Positions 52,216 to 62,358 are shown, counted from the first letter of the stretch. The stretch: DNA of 64,000 bases from Bacillota bacterium (GCA_023407575.1 JAEYLX010000033.1:62001-126000), one strand, 5' to 3'. Notes: generated by a model from the letters alone, not told the origin. A program made the numbers and translations.

Positions 52216-53769
52216 TTATTTTTTTGTGCTCCATTTGGAACAATCCAATACTCTGGTTGCTAAACCTTCATAAAAGTCTGGCTCATGACAGATCAATAGG
52301 ATACTTCCTTTATATGCTTTCAAAGCGCGTTTTAATTCATCTTTGGCATCTACATCTAAGTGGTTGGTAGGCTCGTCCAACAGCAAAATATTAGATTCCC
52401 GATTAATTAACTTACATAAACGGACCTTTGCTTGCTCACCACCGCTTAATACACGAACCTGACTTTCGATATGTTTTGTTGTCAGGCCACATTTTGCAAG
52501 CGCAGATCGTACTTCGTACTGTGTAAAGCCGGGAAACTCCTTCCAGATCTCTTCAAGACAGGTTGTTGTGTTCCCAGGAGCCATTTCCTGCTCGAAATAG
52601 CCGATGCTAAGGTAGTCACCTAATGTAACTTTTCCGCTTAGAGAAGGGATTAAACCAAGAATACTCTTAAGTAAAGTTGTTTTACCGATACCGTTAGCAC
52701 CTACCAGAGCTATTTTTTCACCACGTTCCATGGAAAGTGTGAGTGGAGTCGATAGAGGAGAATCATAACCAATTACAAAGTCCTCCGTTTGGAAGATATA
52801 TCTGCCAGCAGCTCGAGCCTCTTTAAAGTTAAACTCAGGCTTTGGCTTATCCTTTGCAAGCTCAATAACATCCATTTTGTCTAACTTCTTCTGTCTTGAC
52901 ATTGCCATATTTCTTGTGGAAACTCGCGCCTTATTACGTGCCACGAAGTCTTCCAGATCTTCAATTTCTTTTTGCTGACGCTTATAAGCAGCCTCTAATT
53001 GAGTCTTCTTCATCTCGTGAACTTCTAGGAATTTATCATAATCGCCAACATAACGATTTAATTCCTGATTTTCCATATGATAGATAATATTAATTACACT
53101 ATTTAGGAAAGGTATATCATGTGAGATTAAAATAAAAGCATTCTCATAATCATTTAAATAACGCTTTAGCCATTCAATATGTGAGACATCCAGGTAATTG
53201 GTAGGCTCATCCAAGAGCAGAATATCAGGTTTTTCAAGTAACAGTTTACCAAGGAGCAGTTTTGTTCTTTGACCACCACTTAATTCGTCAACATCCGTCT
53301 CAAGTCCTAACTCGTCCAGTCCAAGAGCGCGGGCGATTTCTTCTACCTTACTATCAATAATGTAGAAATCATGTACGGTGAGAAGATCCTGAATTACCCC
53401 AAGCTCTTCAATCATTTCTTCCAGTTCGTCACCTTCTGCTTCCCCCATTTTATCGCAGAGATAGTTCATTCGTTCTTCCATTTCAAACAGATGAGCAAAT
53501 GCTGACTGTAATACTGAGCGTAGTGTCATACCTTTTTCTAATATAGCATGCTGATCAAGGTATCCGGCACGGACATGTTTTGACCATTCAACCTTACCTT
53601 CATCAGGCATTAGTCGATCTGTTACAATATTCATAAAGGTTGACTTTCCTTCCCCATTGGCACCAATTAAGCCAATGTGTTCACCCTTAAGAAGTCGAAA
53701 AGATACATCTTTAAAAATTGCACGATCACCAAAGCCGTGACTTAAGTTTGTAACGTTTAATATACTCAT
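52216..53769 (-). CDS. ABC-F family ATPase
   Basis: This 517-aa soluble protein has two ABC ATPase domains in tandem and no membrane part. Walker A motifs read GANGEGKS and GANGIGKT, signatures LSGGQ and LSGGEQ, and Walker B LLLDEPTNYLD and LLLDEPTNHLD. A linker rich in Lys/Arg/Glu joins them. ABC-F proteins act on the ribosome E site and affect elongation or antibiotic resistance; the length resembles YkpA/YbiT-type members. The start is at 53769, with AAAAGGAG upstream; the longer frame to 53814 is not conserved. Confidence 0.93.
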   Translation of the reverse strand: MSILNVTNLSHGFGDRAIFKDVSFRLLKGEHIGLIGANGEGKSTFMNIVTDRLMPDEGKVEWSKHVRAGYLDQHAILEKGMTLRSVLQSAFAHLFEMEERMNYLCDKMGEAEGDELEEMIEELGVIQDLLTVHDFYIIDSKVEEIARALGLDELGLETDVDELSGGQRTKLLLGKLLLEKPDILLLDEPTNYLDVSHIEWLKRYLNDYENAFILISHDIPFLNSVINIIYHMENQELNRYVGDYDKFLEVHEMKKTQLEAAYKRQQKEIEDLEDFVARNKARVSTRNMAMSRQKKLDKMDVIELAKDKPKPEFNFKEARAAGRYIFQTEDFVIGYDSPLSTPLTLSMERGEKIALVGANGIGKTTLLKSILGLIPSLSGKVTLGDYLSIGYFEQEMAPGNTTTCLEEIWKEFPGFTQYEVRSALAKCGLTTKHIESQVRVLSGGEQAKVRLCKLINRESNILLLDEPTNHLDVDAKDELKRALKAYKGSILLICHEPDFYEGLATRVLDCSKWSTKK

Positions 53770-53825
53770 TTCTATAAAACTCCTTTTAAGGGACTTATGT
53801 CCCTGATTTTGCACTTTAGTATATT

Positions 53826-53854
53826 ATTTTACACGATAACCCTGCAAATTACAA
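53826..53854 (-). promoter_or_regulatory. Promoter of the ABC-F gene (minus strand)
   Basis: On the minus strand TTGTAA (53854-53849) and TAAAAT (53831-53826) are separated by 17 nt. Confidence 0.55.
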
Positions 53855-53999
53855 TTCAATATTACAGTTTAGCTCTGCAAGTTTTTACAAAGCAAAATCG
53901 AATTTGTGGTTAAGCTGTATATAAACGATAACAGTTTCTTATGCTCATATAATTAATTTAATATGGAATTGTACATAATTAATTTTACCTAGATGAGGA

Positions 54000-54028
54000 T
54001 TGTTTGATTTAAAATAATGTGTTAGAAT
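54000..54028 (+). promoter_or_regulatory. Promoter of the GtrA gene
   Basis: TTGTTT at 54000-54005 and TAGAAT at 54023-54028 are spaced 17 nt, ending 40 nt before the start codon. Confidence 0.5.
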
Positions 54029-54068
54029 AGTCAGAGTGTCTTACATTAATTATTTACAGGAGATGGGT

Positions 54069-54515
54069 ATGATTCTGGATGAGAAAAAGAGCTTATTTAA
54101 ACGAATTTTGGACAAGCTCATTAATAGAGAAACAATTACTTATATGATTGCGGGTGGATTGACCACAGCTGTTAATTTTATCAGTTATGAAAGTCTGTAT
54201 CAAATCGGACTTCCTAATCTTACAGCCAATGCCTGGGCATGGGTGATTGCTGTTACCTTTGCCTATATTGTCAACAAAATAAGCGTATTTCGAGCTAAGA
54301 GTTCAGGCATACTTGAAGAGCTTTTGAATATTGCAAAGTTTTTTGCTGCGAGATTAATTACCTTAGGAATTGAGCAGTCAGGAATGTATTACTTTGTGGA
54401 AAAATTAGGACTTCATAGACTTATGGTAAAAGCTTCGCTGGCAGTAATCGTTATTGTATTAAATTATATTTTTAGTAAAGTATTTATTTTTGGCAGATTG
54501 CAAGATAAAAAATAG
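54069..54515 (+). CDS. GtrA family membrane protein
   Basis: This 148-aa protein has four predicted helices and the GtrA pattern (ITYMIAGGLTTAVNFISYE). GtrA proteins are linked to transfer of lipid-linked sugars across the membrane. AGGAG at 54058-54062 is 6 nt from the ATG at 54069; an upstream GTG at 54036 in frame lies too close to the promoter. Confidence 0.88.
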   Translation: MILDEKKSLFKRILDKLINRETITYMIAGGLTTAVNFISYESLYQIGLPNLTANAWAWVIAVTFAYIVNKISVFRAKSSGILEELLNIAKFFAARLITLGIEQSGMYYFVEKLGLHRLMVKASLAVIVIVLNYIFSKVFIFGRLQDKK

Positions 54516-54589
54516 ATAGCAAGCTTAAGTGGTATGATTCTATGAAAAGAATAGAAAAACTGCTTAAGCTTTCTTTAAGGAGGATCGTA

Positions 54590-55792
54590 ATGGGACAAGT
54601 TATAGTTAAGTTAAAAAAAGGAGAAGGAAGGTCCTTAAAAAGTGGTGGGTTATGGATCTTTGACAATGAGATTGATCAGATCGCTGGGGATTTTGTGGAT
54701 GGTGACCTTGTAAATGTGCATGACTTTGATGATTTTTATCTTGGTTGTGGATTTATTAATACAAAATCAAAAATAACAGTTAGAATTATGAGTAGAAAGA
54801 AAGGACAGGAAATCAATCAGGAGTTTCTAAAGATGAGGGTTAAGACAGCTTGGGAATATCGAAAAACAACTGTGGATACTCAAAGCTGTAGAATTATTTT
54901 TGGTGAAGCGGATTTCCTTCCTGGACTTGTAGTGGATAAGTTTTCTGATATTCTAGTTGTTCAATCACTGGCTTTGGGTATAGATCGTATGAAAGAAGAT
55001 ATTATTGATATTTTAAAGGGATTACTGAAGGAAGACGGCATAACCATTCGTGGTGTATATGAACGAAGTGATGCAAAGGTTCGTACCAATGAAGGCATGG
55101 AGCGTGTGAAAGGTTTTCTTGGAGTGCCTTTTGATACCAAGGTTGAAATAATTGAGAATGGAGTTAAGTATCTGGTCGATGTTGCAGAGGGTCAAAAGAC
55201 AGGTTTCTTTTTAGATCAGAAATATAATCGTGCTGCAATTGGAAGGCTATGTAAGGGGGCAAGAGTACTTGACTGCTTTACCCACACGGGTTCCTTTGCA
55301 CTTAATGCCGGTATTTGCGGAGCAAGAGAGGTTATCGGTGTGGATGCTTCTGAACTAGGAGTTGCTCAAGCTACTGAGAATGCAGCGTTGAATGGATTGT
55401 CAAATACAGTGCGCTTTATAGCAGCCGATGTATTTGATTTACTTCCTGAATATGAAAAAAATGGTGAGTTATTTGATGTTGTTATATTAGATCCTCCTGC
55501 CTTTACCAAATCAAAAAACTCTGTAAAGAATGCGATTAAAGGCTATCGTGAAATTAATCTTAGAGCAATGAAGCTGGTTAAGGACGGGGGTTATCTTGCT
55601 ACCTGCTCCTGTTCGCATTTTATGACGCCTGAGCTTTTCACAGAAACGATTGGACAAGCAGCCAAGAATGTAAAAAAGAGAATTCGCCAGGTGGAATATA
55701 GAACACAGGCTCCCGATCATCCAATTCTTTGGGCAGCAGATGAATCCTACTATTTAAAATTCTTTATTTTTCAGGTAGTGAATGAAAAATAA
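54590..55792 (+). CDS. Class I SAM-dependent rRNA methyltransferase (RlmI/RlmK-like)
   Basis: This 400-aa protein has an N-terminal PUA-like domain (IVKLKKGEGRSLKSGGLWIF), then a Rossmann methyltransferase domain with VLDCFTHTGSFALNAG and catalytic-region motif ILDPPAFTKSK. The family makes 5-methylcytosine in 23S rRNA. The ATG at 54590 has AAGGAGG upstream; the frame is open from 54542 but the extra 16 residues look unrelated. Confidence 0.93.
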   Translation: MGQVIVKLKKGEGRSLKSGGLWIFDNEIDQIAGDFVDGDLVNVHDFDDFYLGCGFINTKSKITVRIMSRKKGQEINQEFLKMRVKTAWEYRKTTVDTQSCRIIFGEADFLPGLVVDKFSDILVVQSLALGIDRMKEDIIDILKGLLKEDGITIRGVYERSDAKVRTNEGMERVKGFLGVPFDTKVEIIENGVKYLVDVAEGQKTGFFLDQKYNRAAIGRLCKGARVLDCFTHTGSFALNAGICGAREVIGVDASELGVAQATENAALNGLSNTVRFIAADVFDLLPEYEKNGELFDVVILDPPAFTKSKNSVKNAIKGYREINLRAMKLVKDGGYLATCSCSHFMTPELFTETIGQAAKNVKKRIRQVEYRTQAPDHPILWAADESYYLKFFIFQVVNEK

Positions 55793-55819
55793 AAAGGTAC
55801 GAAAGTGAGTTGAATTAGG

Positions 55820-57127
55820 ATGACTTATAAAGATGCCAGAGATTATATTGATGCTTCCGCCAGATATGGCAATGAACTTGGATTGACGGCAATTATGGAG
55901 CTGCTTAGAAGATTAGATAATCCACAGGATAAACTTAAAGTAATTCATGTTGCAGGTACGAACGGAAAAGGATCAACCACAGCGTTTATGGCTTCAATTC
56001 TTGCTGCACAGGGTTATAAAGTTGGGAGATACATTTCACCGGCAGTTTTTAACTACCTGGAGAGGGTGCAGATTACCGATAAATCAGAAACCGGAATTGC
56101 TACTACGTTAATGAGAGAAGACGGAGTTCGTACAACAATCGAAAGGATTAAACCTATTTGTGATCAAATGTTGCTGGAAGGATTAAAACATCCGACAACT
56201 TTTGAGATTGAAACAGTAATGGCAATTCTTTATCTTTATCATGAGAAGGTAGATTTTGCAATTATAGAGGTTGGTCTTGGTGGGAGATTGGATGCGACCA
56301 ATGTATTTGCAAAACCCTTGTGCTGTGTAATCACCTCCATAAGTCTTGACCATATGGAGTTTCTGGGAGATACATTAGAAAAAATAGCAAGAGAAAAGGC
56401 AGGAATTATTAAAAAAGGAGCATCTGTTGTAACCGGCAATGCCAACTATGAAATTCTTAATGTACTAGTGGAGACCTGTAGGGAAAAAGAAGCAGAGTTG
56501 GTACAAGTTTCTTCGGTGGAAATGGACAAGGTCAATTATTTATCAGATAGAACGACCTTTGAGTATTTACAGGAGGAATATGCGATTCATATGTTAGGCG
56601 AATATCAGGTAAGTAATGCTGTTTTGGCTGTTCAAACAGTGTTACAGTTACGCAAGCTTGGGCATCTTATTACGCAGGAAGCAATCAAGACAGGATTATT
56701 AGAAGCTCATTGGAGTGGTCGTTTTGAAATAATAAAAAGAGAACCTTATTTTATTATGGATGGTGCTCACAATGCAGATGCTGCTCTCCAACTAAAGAAT
56801 ACAATAGAACGTTACTTCAAGGATAGAAGACTTATTTTTATTATGGGGGTATTAGCAGATAAGGATTATCGCAGTATATTACGTCTGACAGCGTCCCTTG
56901 CAGATATTATTTATACGATTACGCCAAAGAATATTAGAGGCTTAGCCTCTGCGCAACTTGCCATAGAGGCTAAGAAATATTGTAATGGTTTCGTTTTTGA
57001 TGCGGGTAATGTTGAAAATGCAGTTAAGCTAGCTTGTCAAAATGCTGAAAGAGAGGATGTTATCCTTGCCTTTGGATCGCTATCTTATCTGGGAGAGGTT
57101 AGGGAACAATTACTCAGTAGCAAATAA
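55820..57127 (+). CDS. folC: Bifunctional folylpolyglutamate / dihydrofolate synthase FolC
   Basis: This 435-aa Mur-ligase-like enzyme has P-loop GTNGKGSTTAF, GLGGRLDATNV and the DGAHNADA motif. It adds glutamates to folates and forms dihydrofolate. Its 3' end overlaps the convergent DUF5050 gene by 18 bp. Confidence 0.95.
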   Translation: MTYKDARDYIDASARYGNELGLTAIMELLRRLDNPQDKLKVIHVAGTNGKGSTTAFMASILAAQGYKVGRYISPAVFNYLERVQITDKSETGIATTLMREDGVRTTIERIKPICDQMLLEGLKHPTTFEIETVMAILYLYHEKVDFAIIEVGLGGRLDATNVFAKPLCCVITSISLDHMEFLGDTLEKIAREKAGIIKKGASVVTGNANYEILNVLVETCREKEAELVQVSSVEMDKVNYLSDRTTFEYLQEEYAIHMLGEYQVSNAVLAVQTVLQLRKLGHLITQEAIKTGLLEAHWSGRFEIIKREPYFIMDGAHNADAALQLKNTIERYFKDRRLIFIMGVLADKDYRSILRLTASLADIIYTITPKNIRGLASAQLAIEAKKYCNGFVFDAGNVENAVKLACQNAEREDVILAFGSLSYLGEVREQLLSSK

Positions 57128-58138
57128 GGAATCGAAAGTATTAATTACAGAACCACCATCAGCAACTAAAAAATAAGTGTTTGAATTATCGTGTTCATTA
57201 AAAAACACATAGTTCTCAGTTACATTAATCTGTTTGAAGGAACCTTTTTTAAGAAGCTTCTCCTTCCCTGTCTCTAAATTCATACGATAGATACCTTTTA
57301 CTTTTTTATCTGATACCAAATAGTAGAGATACTTACCAGAATTAGTTATATTATAGGTAATACAATTATGTTTAACAAGTAGGGAAGGTTTAAAATCTTC
57401 CCTATTACTTATATAGATGTTATTGTTCTTGTTGGTATCTATATAATAAAGTTTATCTTCTACAAAGATAGGGTAGAGATAAGAACCTTCCGATAATACC
57501 TTGGTTTTATATTTTTTCAAATCTTGAGAATATAAATTACGATCATTGGTGGTTCCAGTGTAAAAAAGAGTATTATCTGATACAGACGTTGCAAATGCAA
57601 CCTTGTTCTGAAGCTTAATTTCGTCGGTTCCATCTATTTTGTAGCGATATAGAGTAATACCTTGATCAATTCTATATTGCTGGGAGTAGATATAATTACC
57701 TTGCAAAAGAAGATAGGCACTTGGGTTACCCGTAAAAGCCTTTAGGTCCGTACCATTCTGTTTAATTCGATAAACGCCAGAATTCGAGAAAGGGAACATG
57801 CCTTTTTTGTTGTTTTCCTTAATATCATTGGCTAAAACATAGTACAGGTAATTGGAATCTGCGTTAATATATACAGCCTTTTTATCGGATAGTTTACGAA
57901 TATTGGTTAAATTTGAAGACATGACGTAAAGCTTACCATTGTCATAAGGATTGCTAAAGTAGATCTGCTCATCTCTTTCACAAAATAATCCACCATTAAA
58001 TATGTTTGCAGTGGTGTTACCAATTTCATTCTCTTTATTATAATACGTACGATTATGGGTATTGAAATAAAGTCCAGTGACGGCTATTATAGTTATTAGA
58101 GTCAAAGCAAGCAGTATTTTAGCAATCATTTTAAACAT
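57110..58138 (-). CDS. DUF5050-type protein with N-terminal membrane anchor
   Basis: This 342-aa protein has a signal anchor (about 5-26) and a Tyr- and Asn-rich extracellular part with regular repeats such as LYYVLAND and LYYIDTNK, suggesting a beta-propeller (DUF5050 type). The function is unknown. GGAGGAATCCTTC precedes the ATG. It converges with folC and their ends overlap by 18 bp. Confidence 0.8.
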   Translation of the reverse strand: MFKMIAKILLALTLITIIAVTGLYFNTHNRTYYNKENEIGNTTANIFNGGLFCERDEQIYFSNPYDNGKLYVMSSNLTNIRKLSDKKAVYINADSNYLYYVLANDIKENNKKGMFPFSNSGVYRIKQNGTDLKAFTGNPSAYLLLQGNYIYSQQYRIDQGITLYRYKIDGTDEIKLQNKVAFATSVSDNTLFYTGTTNDRNLYSQDLKKYKTKVLSEGSYLYPIFVEDKLYYIDTNKNNNIYISNREDFKPSLLVKHNCITYNITNSGKYLYYLVSDKKVKGIYRMNLETGKEKLLKKGSFKQINVTENYVFFNEHDNSNTYFLVADGGSVINTFDSLFATE

Positions 58139-58254
58139 GAAGGATTCCTCCGAAATTATCTTTATTATATTTTTAACAAAAGTATTTATTACAATATAAA
58201 CTTATTTACCTATGGGATTGGATAATCAATTTATATAAAACAGTAGGTGATAAA

Positions 58255-58413
58255 ATGAACCAGTATAGAATCAGTATTCCTGAATATGGGTTTATTATAT
58301 ATCGACATAATAAATTATGCAATAATACGTTTGTAGGGGAAGGGTTGATTGGAGCAGGTAGTAATGAGGTTACCTGTATTGGGAATTATATTGCAAGTAA
58401 AAACGGTATTTAG
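58255..58413 (+). CDS. Small ORF, 52 aa, unknown
   Basis: An ATG at 58255 with TAGGTGA about 6 nt upstream opens a 52-codon frame (begins MNQYRISIPEYGF) ending in TAG. It has no membrane segment and no recognised family. It lies 67 nt before pheA in the same direction. The Phe content is too low for a Phe leader peptide. Confidence 0.45.
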   Translation: MNQYRISIPEYGFIIYRHNKLCNNTFVGEGLIGAGSNEVTCIGNYIASKNGI

Positions 58414-58480
58414 TATAATTAGTCAAAGGTTACGAAAAGAAAAGCACTGTGGATGAATTGCTGCAGGAAGCTAGAAAGGT

Positions 58481-59629
58481 ATGGATATTATAATGATAGA
58501 TATACAGGAGAGCCGTAAAAATATTGATAATGTAGATCGTAAAATTGTTGAATTATTTGAGCAGCGTATGCAGCTTGCAATAGATATTGCTGAATATAAG
58601 AAAGCGGTTGGTAAGCCAATCTTTGACTTAGCAAGAGAGGAAGAAAAATTAGCAACTTTGTCAGCATTAACAGAGGACGAATTTAATAAAAAAGCAATCT
58701 CTGATTTATTTAAACAGATTATGTCTTTAAGCAGAAGGCTTCAATATACCTTGTTGGATAATCTGGAAAACCTTGGTCCTGTAGAGATTGAAAAATTAGT
58801 TACAGATGAAAATACCCCCGTGGCTTTTTATGGTGAGAGAGGTTCCTATACCGAACAGGCTATGATGAATTATTTTTCTTCCAGTGTAAAGGGTATTGCC
58901 CTGGATACCTTTGGAGAGGTTATGCAGGCAATTAAAGATGGAAGAGCAGAATATGGTGTACTTCCAATAGAGAATTCCTCTACAGGTACTTTATCGGATA
59001 TCTTTGATCTGCTTGCAGAATACGATAACTTCATTATTGGTGAGCAATTAGTAAAAATCGAACATAATCTTTGGGGATTACCAAATGCTAAGTTATCTGA
59101 TATTAAAAAAGTATATTCTCATAAGCAAGGGTTACTTCAGTGTTCCGAATTTCTTGGACAACATCCGGAGTTTAATTTAATTGACGGTATTAGTACAGCG
59201 GGTAGTGCAAGACTTGTTCTCGAAGGTAAGGATGTTACCCAGGCGGCAATAGCTAGTAAGAGGGCTGGAGAAGTACTGGGTTTAAAACTGTTGCAAGGAG
59301 ATATCCATAACGAGGATCATAATACCACAAGATTTATCATAATTACAAAGCAAAAGTTTTATCAAAAAGGCTCGGAACGAACCAGCATTTGTTTCGAACT
59401 TCCCCACAAAAGTGGATCGCTTTATCATATGCTTTCACATTTTATCTATAATAATATTAACCTTACAAAAATTGAATCCCGCCCGATTACAGGTAAAGCC
59501 TTTGCCTATCGATTTTTTGTTGATATTGAAGGAAGTCTTAACTCAGCAGCGGTGAAAAATGCACTGTTAAGTATCAAAGAAGAAGCTTTAGAAATGAAAA
59601 TACTTGGATGTTATATTCCTGTACAGTAA
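58481..59629 (+). CDS. pheA: Bifunctional chorismate mutase / prephenate dehydratase
   Basis: This 382-aa P-protein has an AroQ-type chorismate mutase domain (1-90; IQESRKNIDNVDRKIVELFEQR), a prephenate dehydratase domain (GERGSYTEQA, ENSSTGT, NTTRFIII) and a C-terminal ACT domain with KIESRPI, which binds phenylalanine for feedback inhibition. AGGAAG at 58465-58470 suits the ATG at 58481; an ATG at 58493 is an alternative. Confidence 0.95.
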   Translation: MDIIMIDIQESRKNIDNVDRKIVELFEQRMQLAIDIAEYKKAVGKPIFDLAREEEKLATLSALTEDEFNKKAISDLFKQIMSLSRRLQYTLLDNLENLGPVEIEKLVTDENTPVAFYGERGSYTEQAMMNYFSSSVKGIALDTFGEVMQAIKDGRAEYGVLPIENSSTGTLSDIFDLLAEYDNFIIGEQLVKIEHNLWGLPNAKLSDIKKVYSHKQGLLQCSEFLGQHPEFNLIDGISTAGSARLVLEGKDVTQAAIASKRAGEVLGLKLLQGDIHNEDHNTTRFIIITKQKFYQKGSERTSICFELPHKSGSLYHMLSHFIYNNINLTKIESRPITGKAFAYRFFVDIEGSLNSAAVKNALLSIKEEALEMKILGCYIPVQ

Positions 59630-59921
59630 AAAGGTTGTTATTACACATATTTTTAAATAATTGTACACAAAGTAAACATAATTGTTTGATAAACTGGTTT
59701 TATCAAAAGCAGATAACAGGTCATACCTGATCACGAAATACAAGTATTGACTTCGATTACCTAACATTAAAAGTTTACTGATTTATTAATTACTAATCCT
59801 TTTAGATTTAAAATAAGTCATTGTGAAATAATATAGAGATATGATTTGTAAGATTTGCAATTTCTTAAAAGAATTTAATGATAAAAAGGAAAGTAGTTTT
59901 TAGTAAGAATGGAGGAATAAT

Positions 59922-61199
59922 ATGTACAATGAGTTTGAACATAAGGAAGATACCGTGACTAACGCGGAAGATAGTTTAAATGAGATAAAACCAAAAAAGA
60001 AGAGAAAAATTTTTGGTTTAATTAAATTAACAGCAGGAGCTATGGTGTTTGGTTTGGTGGCAGCGGCTTCCTTTGAAGGATATTACGCACTTACAAGACC
60101 AGAAACAGAAAAAGTGAAAGAAGATAATCTTAAAGTTACAGAAGTATCACAGGAGGGTACAACGGATGGAGAGGTTGTCACTGCTGATTTATCCTCTGGA
60201 AAAATGGTGTCCGATGTATCCGATGTAGCGGAAAAGGTAATGCCCTCAATTGTAGCGATTAATTCAACAACTAGTGTTACAAGCTATGATTTCTTTGGAA
60301 GAGGTTATACGGAACAGGCAGAAGGAAGTGGTTCTGGTATTATAGTTGGAAATAATGGATCGGATATGTTAATTGTTACGAATAATCATGTGGTAGATGG
60401 AGCTGATACCGTTGAAATAGTATTTGCAGATGACTCAACTGCTAGTGCCGATATCAAAGGAACTGATGCAAATGCTGATTTAGCAGTTTTAAGTGTAGAT
60501 TTGAGTAATCTGTCACAAGATACCATTAGCTCAATTAAAGTTGCAACCTTAGGTGATTCTGATACGTTGGAAGCTGGTGATATGGTAATTGCCATTGGTA
60601 ATGCATTAGGTTACGGACAGTCTGTAACAGTTGGTTATGTCAGTGCATTGAATAGGGAAGTTACAATTGAAGATCTTACTTTAACTTTAATACAGACAGA
60701 TGCAGCAATTAATCCCGGTAATAGCGGAGGTGCATTAATAAATTTAAATGGAGAAATCATTGGTATTAATTCTGCTAAGATTATGGATTCTGATGAAGAA
60801 AGTGTAGAAGGAATGGGGTATGCAATTCCAATTACCGGCGCCATACCTATGATTAATGAATTAATTGACCGTCAGTTGGTAGCTGTGAACGAGCAAGGCT
60901 TTTTAGGTATCAATGTTACGACAGCGCAGAATGTTACGGATGCAATAGCAGAACGGTTTGGTATGCCAATTGGAGTTTATATTAATGAGGTAGTTGGTGC
61001 TTCACCTGCAGAACAAGCTGGGCTTAAACAAAGTGATATTATCACAGGTATTGATGGAGTGGGGATTCAAACTATTGATGAGTTAAAGGATATTCTAAGT
61101 TATAAGAAGGCTGGACAGACGATTAAGATTGCTGTTCAGGTGAAAGAAAATGGTGAGTATGTTGAGAAAACCTTAGAGGTTACGCTTGATTCTAAATAA
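59922..61199 (+). CDS. HtrA/DegP-like serine protease, membrane-anchored
   Basis: This 425-aa protein has a basic cytoplasmic N-terminus, one membrane helix (about 32-52), an S1C trypsin-like domain with triad regions NNHVVDG (His), DANADLAVL (Asp) and GNSGGAL (Ser), and one C-terminal PDZ domain. It degrades or refolds damaged exported proteins. TGGAGG precedes the ATG. The terminator follows at 61213. Confidence 0.95.
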   Translation: MYNEFEHKEDTVTNAEDSLNEIKPKKKRKIFGLIKLTAGAMVFGLVAAASFEGYYALTRPETEKVKEDNLKVTEVSQEGTTDGEVVTADLSSGKMVSDVSDVAEKVMPSIVAINSTTSVTSYDFFGRGYTEQAEGSGSGIIVGNNGSDMLIVTNNHVVDGADTVEIVFADDSTASADIKGTDANADLAVLSVDLSNLSQDTISSIKVATLGDSDTLEAGDMVIAIGNALGYGQSVTVGYVSALNREVTIEDLTLTLIQTDAAINPGNSGGALINLNGEIIGINSAKIMDSDEESVEGMGYAIPITGAIPMINELIDRQLVAVNEQGFLGINVTTAQNVTDAIAERFGMPIGVYINEVVGASPAEQAGLKQSDIITGIDGVGIQTIDELKDILSYKKAGQTIKIAVQVKENGEYVEKTLEVTLDSK

Positions 61200-61212
61200 T
61201 ATAAATCGATAC

Positions 61213-61247
61213 AGGACCGGATGGGAAAACCCTTCGGTCCTTTTTTG
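61213..61247 (+). terminator. Terminator after the HtrA gene
   Basis: AGGACCG at 61213-61219 pairs with CGGTCCT at 61235-61241, with an inner GGG/CCC, followed by six T. Confidence 0.92.
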
Positions 61248-61359
61248 TAATGGGAAATAACAGCTTTACCATTTTTCAAGGTAGAATAATCTCTTATACA
61301 AGCACAAATCCGGCTCTATACGATATATATGTAGAGTAAGATATTCCTCGGAGGGCTTT

Positions 61360-62358
61360 ATGAAGAAAAAAATCATAAGTGTACTGGCTATTGTTACATT
61401 GATCTTCTCCATGTTCGGAGCATGTAAAAATAACGATGGTCTGGTTGAAATCACATTAAATGAGGTGGCTCACTCGGTTTTTTATGCCCCAATGTATGTG
61501 GCATTTGAAAAGGGTTACTTTGAAGACGAAGGTTTAAAGGTTAATCTGGTGAATGGATTAGGTGCTGATAAGACAATGACAGCATTGCTCAGTGGAGATG
61601 CTCAAATTGGCTTTATGGGTGCAGAGGCAAGTATCTATGTTTATAATGAAGGCGCAGAAGATTATGTGGTTAACTTTGCCCAGCTTACCCAAAGAGCTGG
61701 AAATTTCTTGATTTCAAGTGATGTGAATGAGGAGTTCTATTGGGGTAATCTCAAAGGTAAAACAGTGATTGGTGGTAGAGCTGGTGGTATGCCTGAAATG
61801 GTATTTGAGTACATTTTGAAAAAGTATAACATAGACCCACGGACTGATTTGACAATAATTCAGAATATTGATTTTGGATTAACTGCACAGGCATTTTCTT
61901 CCGGACAGGGAGATTATACCATTGAATTTGAACCTGCAGCTACCTCTCTTGAACAAGAAGGAAAAGGTAAGGTAGTGGCTTCCCTTGGTATTCAAAGTGG
62001 TTTGGTACCATATACTTCGTTCTCTGCAAAGAAGAGTTATATTGAGAACAATCCTGAGATTATTCAAAAGTTTACCAATGCACTGCAAAAAGGTATGGAC
62101 TATGTTGCAACTCATAACACGGATGAAATTGCAAAACTAATTCATACACAGTTTTCTGAGACAGAATTTTCGAAATTAGTAGCGATTCTAAACAGATATA
62201 ATAATCAGGACTCCTGGAAGGATAATCTTGTCTTTGAAGAAGATAGCTTAACACTTCTTCAAGATATCCTTGTAGATGCTGGTGTTGTTACTGAGAGAGC
62301 ACCTTATGCAGATGTGGTAAACACGGATTTTGCAAATAAGGCAATTGAAAAAAAATAG
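61360..62358 (+). CDS. NMT1/THI5-like substrate-binding lipoprotein (orphan)
   Basis: This 332-aa protein has a lipoprotein signal with Cys22 (lipobox FGAC, unusual Phe at -3) and an NMT1/SsuA-like binding domain (YAPMYVAFEKGYFEDEGLKV). Relatives bind pyrimidine precursors of thiamine, sulfonates or nitrate. No permease or ATPase is adjacent, and no TPP riboswitch was recognised upstream, so the ligand is unknown. Confidence 0.9.
   Translation: MKKKIISVLAIVTLIFSMFGACKNNDGLVEITLNEVAHSVFYAPMYVAFEKGYFEDEGLKVNLVNGLGADKTMTALLSGDAQIGFMGAEASIYVYNEGAEDYVVNFAQLTQRAGNFLISSDVNEEFYWGNLKGKTVIGGRAGGMPEMVFEYILKKYNIDPRTDLTIIQNIDFGLTAQAFSSGQGDYTIEFEPAATSLEQEGKGKVVASLGIQSGLVPYTSFSAKKSYIENNPEIIQKFTNALQKGMDYVATHNTDEIAKLIHTQFSETEFSKLVAILNRYNNQDSWKDNLVFEEDSLTLLQDILVDAGVVTERAPYADVVNTDFANKAIEKK

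Noticed and set aside
61248..61359. TPP riboswitch ahead of the NMT1-type binding protein
   Set aside because: The 112-bp gap shows none of the conserved TPP box elements.
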